NCBI GenBank assembly: GCA_017431225.1
Contig: JAFRLM010000020.1
Location: forward strand, 1 to 64,000
Direction of reading: 5' to 3'
Source: Erysipelotrichaceae bacterium
GTDB lineage: Bacteria > Bacillota_I > Bacilli_A > Erysipelotrichales > Erysipelotrichaceae
DNA: 64,000 nucleotides
The stretch's first letter is position 1; the number at the start of each line of letters is the position of its first letter. A program made the translations under genes and the position numbers. Shown here piece after piece: positions 24,221 to 32,474 of this stretch. The notes beneath the pieces are model-generated. The model had not been told where the DNA came from and searched no databases. It saw only the letters and a list, made by a program, of their open reading frames with translations.

Positions 24221-25780
24221 TTACTTAAGGAATGCATCCGGCAGGTCGTTTTCGATCAGGATCGTATCCTGCGGGGTGAAACGGGAATAGACAAGACCGA
24301 AAGCTTCCTTCATCGTACCGCAGCAGCTGATGTTTTCTTCCGGATAACCGCTCTCCTTCAGACCGGCGAGGATGTTTTCCTTCTGCAGTTCGCCGACCAG
24401 GATGACATAGTCCGCCCTGTCCTTCATATAGGCGCCGAATTCCTTATTGTAGCGTGCTTCCTCGCTTCCCAGATCGATCAGACCGGGCGTGATCACGACG
24501 CGTTTTCCTTCCATTTTCGAGAGAACATCCAAAGACTGCTTGCAGCTGACCGGGTTCGAGTTAAAGGCGTTGTCGAGGAAAAGATAACCGTTGATCCTCT
24601 TCTTCTGCAGACGGTGCTCGATCGGACGGACTTCCTTCAGATATTTCTGCGCCTCTTCCGGGGTGATGCCCATCTGCAGCGCCAGAGCGATCGCCAGTAA
24701 GCAGTTCATGATGTTGTTCTCGCCGAGCAGTTCGGTCGTGAAGACGTATTCCTTGCCGTCGATCACAGCTGTGAAACGGGAACCGTCCTTATCGTATTCG
24801 ATGTTTTTGCCGACGATGTCCGCATCGGTGTTGCGGATACCGACACGCACCTTTTTGCAGGTGTTTTTGATTTCATAATTCGCGATATATTCGTTATCGA
24901 CATTCAGGACTGCCACGCCATCCGCCGGCAGGCATTCCACCGCCTGCATCTTTTCATGGATGATGTTGTCGAGGCTCTTGAAGGTATTGAGATGCTGGGG
25001 ACCGATCGAGGTGACGATGCCGTAACGCGGTTTGACGAAGTCCATGAGATAAGTGATCTCGCCGACATGGTCGGCGCCCATCTCGCAGACAAAGACCTGA
25101 TGGATCGGCTTCAGGAGCTCACGGATCGTGCGGGTGATGCCCATCGGGGTGTTATAGCTGGCCGGAGTGATCAGCGTGCGGTAATGCTCGCTCAAAAGAT
25201 CGCCGACGACGTTCTTGGTGGACGTCTTGCCGTAGGAACCGGTGATCCCGATCACCTTCAGATCCGGCATGTCGCGCAGGATCCTTCTGGCCTGATTCTC
25301 ATAGGATTTCTTGATCGCCTTCTCCAGCGGTTCGGTCAGAAGCGCCATCGGCCAGATCAGAAGATACGGCAGAAGCAGTGCGCAAAGACCCATCAGACAG
25401 GGGTTGAAGGCAAAACGGGAAAGAAACAGAAGGACTAACAGCATCAGTACGGCCATAAAGCCGATCTGACGCTTGACACGCAGAGTATAGACGAGTGGTT
25501 TGACGAAGCTCTTCGCCTTTTCGCTGGTGTACAGATAATAGAGAGCGCCAACGGTAAAGACCGCGAAGATCACGGTATTCAGCCAGCCTTTGAAGAAGTG
25601 GCCGATCACAAGAGCGGCAACAAAAAGATACAAGCCGCTGACTTCAAACGTCTGTTTGCGGAAGAGCCAGTGCGAATAACGGTAAAGCTCGTAGCGGTTC
25701 TGCTGAAACATATGTAAAGCCCTCTTCGAGGGGATCACTGCCAGTAACAGGCAGAGGATCAAAACCAACAGTTTAATCAT
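24221..25780 (-). CDS. murF: MurF-type ligase with an N-terminal membrane domain
   Basis: Adds D-Ala-D-Ala to UDP-MurNAc-tripeptide. The 519-residue protein has the Mur ligase core: P-loop GITGSYGKTST (178-188), MGADHVGEITYLMDFVKP, GPQHLNTFKSLDNI, and the C-terminal DNAFNSNPVSCKQSLDVL and GLIDLG signature of MurF. The first ~150 residues replace the usual soluble substrate-binding domain with about four to six hydrophobic helices, which would tether the enzyme to the membrane. Its start overlaps the upstream hydrolase gene by eight bases, and ddl follows, the classic murF-ddl pairing. Confidence 0.9.
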   Translation of the reverse strand: MIKLLVLILCLLLAVIPSKRALHMFQQNRYELYRYSHWLFRKQTFEVSGLYLFVAALVIGHFFKGWLNTVIFAVFTVGALYYLYTSEKAKSFVKPLVYTLRVKRQIGFMAVLMLLVLLFLSRFAFNPCLMGLCALLLPYLLIWPMALLTEPLEKAIKKSYENQARRILRDMPDLKVIGITGSYGKTSTKNVVGDLLSEHYRTLITPASYNTPMGITRTIRELLKPIHQVFVCEMGADHVGEITYLMDFVKPRYGIVTSIGPQHLNTFKSLDNIIHEKMQAVECLPADGVAVLNVDNEYIANYEIKNTCKKVRVGIRNTDADIVGKNIEYDKDGSRFTAVIDGKEYVFTTELLGENNIMNCLLAIALALQMGITPEEAQKYLKEVRPIEHRLQKKRINGYLFLDNAFNSNPVSCKQSLDVLSKMEGKRVVITPGLIDLGSEEARYNKEFGAYMKDRADYVILVGELQKENILAGLKESGYPEENISCCGTMKEAFGLVYSRFTPQDTILIENDLPDAFLK

Positions 25781-26549
25781 CGTAGTCCTCCTTTAAAAAG
25801 GCTTCCAGCACCAGATTGAAACGCTGTGCCTGATGGAAATAGGCGTAATGGTCATCTCCTTCGAAAACGACCAGAGCCGCGTTCGGCATCAGCTTTTCCA
25901 TTTCCTGTCCCTTGCTTAAAGGCGTTGCCTGATCATTACTGCCGAAAACGAGCAGTGTTTCCGGAGTGATCTCTCTTAAGAAAGGACGGACGTCGTCATT
26001 GACGACTTTGACGAAGGTTGCCCGCATAACGCCGGTCGCGTTGCGGTAGTCTTCGCTTCCCCGTTTCTGTGCTGCTTCTTCGACCTTCTGCTTTACGGAG
26101 GGAAGGTCTTTGATCAGCGGCAGCGAGGTGATCTTCTTGCCTGCCTTGTAGGTATAGGTCTTCATATACCAGTCAAGTGTGCGTTTATCGCGCAATCCGG
26201 CAGCGCCGGTCAGGATCATCTTGCGTACCGGATGCTTATGCGCGTAATGCAGCGCGATGCGGCAGCCGAAAGAATGTCCGATCAGGATCGGGTTCTCCAC
26301 TCCGAATTGATCGAGAAATTCCTTTAAAAAGACCGCGTAATCTTCAACACTGTACGGTGTCAAAGGCGGTGAGCTCTGCCCGAAACCCGGCAGATCGAGG
26401 TTATAAACGGTGAAATGCGGTTCGAGGAAAAGCGCGATCGCTTTCATCATCTCGGTATTCTGTCCCCAGCCGTGCAATAAAACGACCGGTTTACCGGACC
26501 CGCTTTTCTCGTAATAGCACTGTATACCCTGTAATTCTGTAAAAGCCAT
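25773..26549 (-). CDS. Alpha/beta-fold hydrolase
   Basis: A 258-residue serine hydrolase with the oxyanion segment LLHGWGQN, nucleophile elbow GHSFGCR (GxSxG), acid LLVFGSNDQATP and catalytic His in EGDDHYAYFHQ. It has no signal peptide. The start at 26549 is used because a TATAAT lies just six bases upstream, so a transcript from it would be leaderless; an in-frame start 24 codons further upstream lies before that hexamer. The 3' end overlaps murF by eight bases. Substrate unknown; its place ahead of murF-ddl suggests, but does not show, an envelope role. Confidence 0.85.
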   Translation of the reverse strand: MAFTELQGIQCYYEKSGSGKPVVLLHGWGQNTEMMKAIALFLEPHFTVYNLDLPGFGQSSPPLTPYSVEDYAVFLKEFLDQFGVENPILIGHSFGCRIALHYAHKHPVRKMILTGAAGLRDKRTLDWYMKTYTYKAGKKITSLPLIKDLPSVKQKVEEAAQKRGSEDYRNATGVMRATFVKVVNDDVRPFLREITPETLLVFGSNDQATPLSKGQEMEKLMPNAALVVFEGDDHYAYFHQAQRFNLVLEAFLKEDYDD

Positions 26550-26555
26550 ACAAAT

Positions 26556-26561
26556 ATTATA
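26556..26561 (-). promoter_or_regulatory. -10 element abutting the hydrolase gene (leaderless)
   Basis: Perfect TATAAT on the minus strand, six bases before the ATG at 26549 and just after the histidine kinase stop codon. No clear -35. Confidence 0.55.
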
Positions 26562-26574
26562 CTCTAACTGAGCG

Positions 26575-27891
26575 TCAGTTCTTTTCTTTCTTGAGGGAAA
26601 TAATGCGGAAAAGAACGCCATCCGCGGTGTTGCCGCCGGTCACGCTGTAACCATAGGTATCGCATACACGTTTGACGATCGAAAGGCCAAGACCGAAATT
26701 GCCTTTGGTGCCCTTTTCATAAGGCGTGAACATCTTCTGCAGATATTCCTGATCGAGCTGTTCGCCGTCGTTATAAACTTCCAGCCGGCCTTTGCGCAGT
26801 TTGATCCGGATCACGCTTTTGGCATAGCGCAGCGCGTTGTCCAGCAGGTTTTCGACAACGATACGCCAGGGATCTTCCTCGCCGTGGAAACAGACATCCT
26901 TGAGGTCGGTCTCGATCTCGATATCGGTGCGCAGGACTTTACAGGCGACGATCGCCTTATGAATGACCTGCACCATGGGCACAGTATTTCCTTCGGGAGC
27001 ACTGTCATCGAGATAACCGAGTTTATTGAAAGTGATCAGACTGTAGACTTTCTTCTCCAGACGGTCGGCATGTTCACTGATGACATCAACGCTCTTCTCA
27101 AGCGTGCCGTAAGGATAAATGCCGTCCTTGATGCTTTCTGAATAGGATTTGATGGTCGCGATCGGTGTCTTGAGATCATGCGAGATATTCTGGATCATCT
27201 CATCGCGGATCTGTTTCTGCTGCTGCAGTTCCTGCTGCATGTCGACCAGCGCTTCCGCGACTTCACCGATCTCATCGGCGCGCTGGACCCGCAGTTCCGG
27301 GTTCTTCTCGCCGTTACGGATCTTATCGATATAATGCTTGATCTGGTTCAGCGGCCGGATCAGAGTGAAGACCCAGATGATCATAAAACTGAACAGTAAA
27401 AGCACCACTAACAAAGTAACGTCGATGACGCCTTCCGAAAGCATCGCCTCGAAGGAACGGCGGTAGGATTCCGAGATCAGCGAGACCAGCAGCAGACTGC
27501 TCTTTTCATAGGGATGCAGGGCATAGATCCTTGAGGTCTTGCCTTTGCCGGCGATACCGTAGGAAATATCGGTGACATTCTGCAGATCGAGTCCGTTCAT
27601 CAGGCTGGCGACATCTTCGGGAACATTGCCCAAAAACACGCCCGAAGAGCGGTCATAGATATAATGGGAGACATTTTTATCGACTGTTTCCGGATAGGTA
27701 TCCGAATACATGAAATATTCGTTCTGGGAACTCTCAAGATAGATGAACATCTGGCGGTTGATGAAGTTATCAACGTTTCGCGAGAGCAGCGTAAAAGAAA
27801 ACAGCAGGTAAAACAGGATCACGAAAAATCCCACAGAAATGAACTGCTGTATCAGGTTCAGTCCGCTCAGCCAGATCCGAAGCCGTTTCAT
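26575..27891 (-). CDS. Sensor histidine kinase
   Basis: A 438-residue two-component sensor. It has a membrane helix (about 13-36), an extracytoplasmic domain (about 37-155), a second helix (about 157-178), a HAMP linker (RPLNQIKHYIDKIRNGE), a dimerisation domain with phospho-acceptor His238 (NISHDLKTPIATIKSY), and an ATPase domain with N-box VENLLDNALRYA and G-boxes KGNFGLGLSI. Its start overlaps the response regulator gene by four bases. The layout resembles the CovRS/YycG-type kinases that act on envelope genes; the signal is unknown. Confidence 0.93.
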   Translation of the reverse strand: MKRLRIWLSGLNLIQQFISVGFFVILFYLLFSFTLLSRNVDNFINRQMFIYLESSQNEYFMYSDTYPETVDKNVSHYIYDRSSGVFLGNVPEDVASLMNGLDLQNVTDISYGIAGKGKTSRIYALHPYEKSSLLLVSLISESYRRSFEAMLSEGVIDVTLLVVLLLFSFMIIWVFTLIRPLNQIKHYIDKIRNGEKNPELRVQRADEIGEVAEALVDMQQELQQQKQIRDEMIQNISHDLKTPIATIKSYSESIKDGIYPYGTLEKSVDVISEHADRLEKKVYSLITFNKLGYLDDSAPEGNTVPMVQVIHKAIVACKVLRTDIEIETDLKDVCFHGEEDPWRIVVENLLDNALRYAKSVIRIKLRKGRLEVYNDGEQLDQEYLQKMFTPYEKGTKGNFGLGLSIVKRVCDTYGYSVTGGNTADGVLFRIISLKKEKN

Positions 27892-28541
27892 CCCAGTCTG
27901 TACCCGAAACCGTAGATCGTGCGGATGGAGATGTTCGGCATCTTCCGGCGCAGACGGCGGAGCGTATCATCAACGACACGGTCGGAACCGTAGAAGTCCT
28001 GTCCCCAGATCTGGGTCAGGATCTGTTCGCGCAGGAAAGCGGTGCCTTTGTTCTTGACGAACATCATCAGCAGATCGAATTCCTTCGTCGTCAGCTCCAG
28101 CGGTGTTCCGTTGTCATAAACGACCCGCTCGTTCTCGTCGATCTCATAGCCGTCGATCTGGATACGGTTCTCCTCGCGGTAGACACGGCGCATGATCGCG
28201 TTGACGCGCAGGACGAGTTCCTTCGGAGAGAAAGGTTTGGTGATATAGTCATCACTGCCTTTTTCCAGACCGATAATGCGGTCGAACTCCTTATCGCGGG
28301 CGCTCATGAAAATGACCGGGATATTGCGGTTGCGTTCCTTGACTTCGTCGAGCAGATCGAATCCGCTCTTGTCATCCAGCATGATATCGAGGATCCAGAG
28401 ATCGCAGGGATCGTCCAGATGCGAGTAAGCTTCGTCAAAGGTAAGATAGGAGTGAATGATGTAGCCTTCTTTCTCAAGATAACGCTTGACGAGCTCGTTT
28501 AGATCCTTCTCATCCTCAACGACGTTAATGATTCTCTTCAT
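27888..28541 (-). CDS. OmpR/PhoB-family response regulator
   Basis: A 217-residue regulator. The receiver domain (1-115) has acidic pocket VVEDEKD, phospho-acceptor Asp52 (ILDIMLDD) and Lys102 (DYITKPF). The winged-helix domain (about 128-217) has LTTKEFDLLMMFVKN, DDTLRRLRRK recognition helix and TIYGFGYRLG wing. It is translationally coupled to its kinase (4-base overlap). The ATG follows a TGG-TATCAT extended -10 by six bases, so the operon mRNA is probably leaderless. Downstream cell-wall genes are candidate targets by proximity only. Confidence 0.95.
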   Translation of the reverse strand: MKRIINVVEDEKDLNELVKRYLEKEGYIIHSYLTFDEAYSHLDDPCDLWILDIMLDDKSGFDLLDEVKERNRNIPVIFMSARDKEFDRIIGLEKGSDDYITKPFSPKELVLRVNAIMRRVYREENRIQIDGYEIDENERVVYDNGTPLELTTKEFDLLMMFVKNKGTAFLREQILTQIWGQDFYGSDRVVDDTLRRLRRKMPNISIRTIYGFGYRLG

Positions 28542-28547
28542 AGTTTA

Positions 28548-28556
28548 ATGATACCA
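28548..28556 (-). promoter_or_regulatory. Extended -10 promoter of the two-component operon (leaderless)
   Basis: On the minus strand TGG-TATCAT, then TAAACT, then the ATG at 28541: six bases between the hexamer and the start codon. Confidence 0.6.
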
Positions 28557-28612
28557 CAAAACTGCTGCGCAGCCGCTTCTGCCGGTTCTTCCCGCGCAAA
28601 GCGGAAATGGAA

Positions 28613-28618
28613 TACAAT
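28613..28618 (+). promoter_or_regulatory. -10 element abutting mutY (leaderless, GTG start)
   Basis: TACAAT, six bases, then GTG at 28625. The in-frame ATG at 28607 lies upstream of this hexamer and so would not be in the transcript. Confidence 0.5.
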
Positions 28619-28624
28619 AGAGCT

Positions 28625-29698
28625 GTGAATCCCTTCCGCTTAGAAGATGCCGCGGCGCTCTGCGCCTGGTACAGAGAAAACAAACGTGCCCTGCCCTGGC
28701 GTGATACCGGGGATCCTTATGATGTCTGGATCTCGGAGATCATGCTGCAGCAGACCCGGATCGAAGCCGTGCGCGAAAAATACCTCCGTTTCAAAAAGGA
28801 GCTCCCGGATATCCCCTCTTTAGCCGCCTGCAAAGAGGACGAACTGATGCGTCTCTGGGAAGGACTCGGCTATTACAGCCGTGCCCGCAATCTGAAGAAA
28901 TGCGCGGAAAAGCTCGTACAGGAATACGATGGTTTGCTACCCGCGGATCATCAGAAACTTCTTTCCCTGCCCGGGATAGGACCCTATACCGCCGGCGCGA
29001 TCGCCTCGATCGCTTTCGGTCTTCCCTGTCCGGCGATCGACGGCAATGTGCTGCGGGTCCTGACCCGTTTCTGCGGGATCACGGAAGACGTGCGCCTGCC
29101 GGCAACAGAGAATGCGGTCAGAGAACAGCTGCTTCCTCTTTACGGAAACGATGTTTCTTCCGGGGATCTGAACCAGGGACTGATGGAGCTCGGGGAAACG
29201 CTCTGCCTTCCTAAAGACAATCCGCATTGTGAAAACTGTCCGCTGCAGAAACACTGTTTCGCTTCTCAGAACGGGATGACAACAAAGATCCCCTTCCGCA
29301 GCAGTCTGAAACGGCGCAGGATCATTAAAAGAACGCTGACAGTGATCCGTCAGGGTGACCGCTTCCTCTTAAAAAAACGGCCCGCGAAAGGTCTTCTGGC
29401 CGGCCTCTATGAATTTCCGGGGATCGATGAGGAACTCGGGATCCATGATCTTGAAGAGCGGATGAAAGAGGCGGGACTTGAAATCGCCAGCATCTTCCCC
29501 CTCCCTTCCGGGATACATGTCTTCTCGCATCTTGAATGGCATATGCAGGCGTATGAAGTCAATGTGACCGGGATCGGGGAGAACTTCAAAGGAGAGGATT
29601 GGCTGCTGCTGAGCCGGGAGGAACTGCAGGAAAAAGCAATTCCCTCAGCTTTCCGGACCTGGGTAAAACACTATTCATTGCGCAAAGAAGCAGAATAA
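28625..29698 (+). CDS. mutY: A/G-specific adenine glycosylase
   Basis: Base-excision repair enzyme that removes adenine mispaired with 8-oxoguanine. The protein is about 357 residues from the GTG. It has SEIMLQQTRIEAV with the catalytic Glu, the helix-hairpin-helix LLSLPGIGPYTAGAIAS, AIDGNVLRV with the catalytic Asp, a [4Fe-4S] cysteine cluster, and a C-terminal NUDIX-like domain (from about residue 235) for 8-oxoG recognition. The cluster reads Cys-x7-Cys-x2-Cys-x5-Cys, one residue longer in the first gap than the usual x6. It is convergent with glmM. Confidence 0.94.
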   Translation: MNPFRLEDAAALCAWYRENKRALPWRDTGDPYDVWISEIMLQQTRIEAVREKYLRFKKELPDIPSLAACKEDELMRLWEGLGYYSRARNLKKCAEKLVQEYDGLLPADHQKLLSLPGIGPYTAGAIASIAFGLPCPAIDGNVLRVLTRFCGITEDVRLPATENAVREQLLPLYGNDVSSGDLNQGLMELGETLCLPKDNPHCENCPLQKHCFASQNGMTTKIPFRSSLKRRRIIKRTLTVIRQGDRFLLKKRPAKGLLAGLYEFPGIDEELGIHDLEERMKEAGLEIASIFPLPSGIHVFSHLEWHMQAYEVNVTGIGENFKGEDWLLLSREELQEKAIPSAFRTWVKHYSLRKEAE

Positions 29699-29737
29699 AA
29701 GGGTATCCGCTCACAAGGCAGATACCCTTTCTTTTTT
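29697..29737. terminator. Bidirectional terminator between mutY and glmM
   Basis: AAAGGGTATC...GATACCCTTT with a 14-base loop, followed by CTTTTTTG; A-rich on the other side. Confidence 0.85.
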
Positions 29738-29750
29738 GTTTGTTTGTAAT

Positions 29751-31091
29751 TTAGGCAGCGTAGCCCTTGGCTTTGATCAGTTCGATGACAGCGTTGTCAT
29801 ACTGTTCGCAAAGCTCATCGGTCTCCGCTTCGGTCATGACGCGGATCAGCGGTTCCGTACCGGAAGGACGGACCAGGATACGGCCGTTATCGCCAAGCGC
29901 TTTGGCGACTTCCTCGATCTTCGCGCAGATCTCTTCGTCATTCAGAACGACGGTCTTGTCTTTGACGCGTACATTGATCAGAAGCTGCGGATAGACTTTT
30001 ACCGGATCACTGAGTGTGTTGATACCGCAGTTGTTCTTGGCCATGACTTCAAGCACGTTCAGCGCGGTCTTCACGCCGTCACCAAACAGGGCGCTGTAGG
30101 AGTTGATGATATGACCGGACTGCTCGCCGCCGACGACATAATCGTTGGCACGCATGCATTCAACGACATTCTTGTCGCCGACCGCAACGATCTCATATTC
30201 GATCCCGGCTGCTTCCAGAGCTTTCTTGAGACCAATATTGGACATGACGGTCGTGACCAGACGGTTGCCTTTCAGCTTGCCTTCCGCCTTGAGCTGTTTC
30301 GCGAGAAGATACATGATCTTATCACCGTCAACGACCTCACCCTGCGGATCGACAGCCAGAACACGGTCAGCGTCGCCGTCAAAAGCGAAACCGATATCGT
30401 ATTTGCCTTCCTTCATCGCTTTCTGGATACCTTCCAGATGGGTGGAACCGCAGTTGGTATTGATATTCAGTCCGTCCGGATCATCGTTCATGATCGTGAC
30501 TTTGGCGCCGAGACGCTTGAAGATCTGGGGAGCGGTAAAGCAGCTGCCGCCGTTGCAGAGATCAAGCAGGATGTTATAGGAGCTGAGGTCGGTCGGATAA
30601 GTCTTGACGATCCAGTCGACGTAGTGTTCTACACCCTGGGGATAGTATTCGATCGTGCCGATCTCTTCCTTTGCGGCGACCGGTAGTTCGAATTTGCCGT
30701 CCATATAATCCTCGATCGGATCTTCCATGTCATCACGGATCTTCAGACCGTCGGTGCCGAAGATCTTGATACCGTTGTCGTAGAAAGGATTATGGCTGGC
30801 GGAGATCATGATCCCGCAGTCGAAGTCCTCGCTGCCGACAAGATATGCCAGACAGGGAGTCGTGCAGTAGCCTGCCAGAAGCGTATCCGAACCGGATTCG
30901 GCGATGCCGCAGGCAAGCGCGTTTTCAAACATGGAGCTGGAAAGACGGGTATCTTTTCCGATCACGATCTTTCCTTTTCCGTTCTTTGCGTAGTAATTAC
31001 CGAGGTAACGGCCGATGCGGTAGACACTGCTGACTTTCAGGTTCTTGTTGGCTTCCCCGCGGACGCCGTCTGTTCCAAAATATCTTCCCAT
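29751..31091 (-). CDS. glmM: Phosphoglucosamine mutase
   Basis: Interconverts glucosamine 6-phosphate and 1-phosphate for UDP-GlcNAc and hence peptidoglycan. The 446 residues start with MGRYFGTDGVRGEAN and contain the phosphoserine loop ISASHNPFYDNGIK, metal loop FDGDADR, sugar loop GGEQSGHII and phosphate-binding RPSGTEPLIRVM, all diagnostic of GlmM. It is the last gene of cdaA-cdaR-glmM, the conserved Firmicutes cluster in which the CdaA, CdaR and GlmM proteins interact and tune cyclic di-AMP synthesis. Confidence 0.97.
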   Translation of the reverse strand: MGRYFGTDGVRGEANKNLKVSSVYRIGRYLGNYYAKNGKGKIVIGKDTRLSSSMFENALACGIAESGSDTLLAGYCTTPCLAYLVGSEDFDCGIMISASHNPFYDNGIKIFGTDGLKIRDDMEDPIEDYMDGKFELPVAAKEEIGTIEYYPQGVEHYVDWIVKTYPTDLSSYNILLDLCNGGSCFTAPQIFKRLGAKVTIMNDDPDGLNINTNCGSTHLEGIQKAMKEGKYDIGFAFDGDADRVLAVDPQGEVVDGDKIMYLLAKQLKAEGKLKGNRLVTTVMSNIGLKKALEAAGIEYEIVAVGDKNVVECMRANDYVVGGEQSGHIINSYSALFGDGVKTALNVLEVMAKNNCGINTLSDPVKVYPQLLINVRVKDKTVVLNDEEICAKIEEVAKALGDNGRILVRPSGTEPLIRVMTEAETDELCEQYDNAVIELIKAKGYAA

Positions 31092-31103
31092 TTTGAATCT
31101 CCT

Positions 31104-32474
31104 TTATTCATTCACTACGAGGGTGATGTGGATGCTTGTGCGGTCAAGCGTGCACTTGACGAACATGTTGCTGCTGAATTCGACCTGCAGCGGCAGTTCA
31201 TAGGTGCCCGGTTCCAGTCCGTCGACATCGATAAAGACATTGATGTCCTCTGCTGTGACCTTTTCGATATTCGAAGCCGTGCCGGTGATCGTTGCTGTAA
31301 CAACGGTCGTATCCGCGTCACTGGCGCCATAGGAATTGTTGTTGTTGCGGTAGTTGATCGGAATGTTCTCGATCGTCTTGGATTCCACAACGTTCAGACG
31401 GACATCCAGGTTGACACTGTTGACTTCCGAGGAAGTAACACCGCTCGGCAGTGTGACCGGGGCAACGATCTGGCTGTCGCTCAGAAGCTGGGAAGCATCG
31501 AGATTGACATAGACGTTGTTGATGCCGGCAAGGACGCTTTCCGGAGCATAGATGACAGTCGTCTGGTGATCCATCTGGACAGAGTCGATCGCCATGCCGC
31601 TCTGTACCTCGCCGTTCAGATTCAGCAGGATCGGTACGGTCTTATGCGGTGACGTCACGGTGACAGAGGCTTTGACAGAGCTCGGATCGATCTCTGCGTT
31701 GACCACCTGGCCGTTGCTGTTGTAGGCGACCAGCGGAGCATTGACCTCGAAATCGGCGGTCTGTCCGGAAACATCGATCAGCGCTTTTACCATCGCGATC
31801 GAGTTCAGGGTATCCTGTGAAGCACGGATATTGACATAAGTCGTATCGCCGGCAAATGTCGGGGTGCCGAGGATATAACGGGAATCCATCTGGTTCTTAT
31901 TGATGAAATCATATTCCAGAGCGAACTGACCGGTGGTCTTGCGCTTTAAGGTGACCATCGCTTCGCTCGGTGTGACTGTCGCGGTAACATTGTTTCCGTA
32001 GCCGGTCGCGACCAGCGGGATCGCGTGGGTGCCTTCAGTATAGCCTTCCAGATCGATCATGCAGTAACCGTTCTTGGCTGCCGCGTTGTTGACGTTGGCC
32101 GCTTCGCCGGTCAGAACGATCTGACAGGTGGAGGGCACACCGCTGATCTCAAAGGACTCATCGTTATAGCGTGCATTTACGGTAACACCGCTCAGGACCT
32201 TGGCGTTGCTCAGACGCTGGCTGGAGGCATTGTCCCCGCTGTAGTTGACCGAGAAATACAGAAGCACGGCCAGAAGCAGGGAAACGACACCGGTATATCT
32301 TCTGGAGAAGAAGACACGGTCAATGATGCTTGAGAAGAAACGAATGAAGCGGAAGATCGCCGCCTCAACGGTCTCGTAACTGCGGCTTACACGTTTGGAC
32401 TGGTTAGCGATACGTTTCGCCAGTTCGGTCTTTTCCTGGGACGGAGTATTGTTCTTATTGTCTTTTTCACTCAT
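31104..32474 (-). CDS. cdaR: CdaA regulatory protein (YbbR-domain protein)
   Basis: A 456-residue membrane-anchored partner of the diadenylate cyclase. A charged cytoplasmic N-terminus (1-60) precedes one helix (YTGVVSLLLAVLLYFSV, about 60-78). Then come four extracytoplasmic YbbR repeats of about 85-90 residues, each with a xYxxxxFEVxG or similar strand pattern. The start at 32474 overlaps the cdaA stop by eight bases; a longer open frame upstream reads through cdaA and is rejected. CdaR modulates CdaA in response to envelope signals. Confidence 0.9.
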   Translation of the reverse strand: MSEKDNKNNTPSQEKTELAKRIANQSKRVSRSYETVEAAIFRFIRFFSSIIDRVFFSRRYTGVVSLLLAVLLYFSVNYSGDNASSQRLSNAKVLSGVTVNARYNDESFEISGVPSTCQIVLTGEAANVNNAAAKNGYCMIDLEGYTEGTHAIPLVATGYGNNVTATVTPSEAMVTLKRKTTGQFALEYDFINKNQMDSRYILGTPTFAGDTTYVNIRASQDTLNSIAMVKALIDVSGQTADFEVNAPLVAYNSNGQVVNAEIDPSSVKASVTVTSPHKTVPILLNLNGEVQSGMAIDSVQMDHQTTVIYAPESVLAGINNVYVNLDASQLLSDSQIVAPVTLPSGVTSSEVNSVNLDVRLNVVESKTIENIPINYRNNNNSYGASDADTTVVTATITGTASNIEKVTAEDINVFIDVDGLEPGTYELPLQVEFSSNMFVKCTLDRTSIHITLVVNE

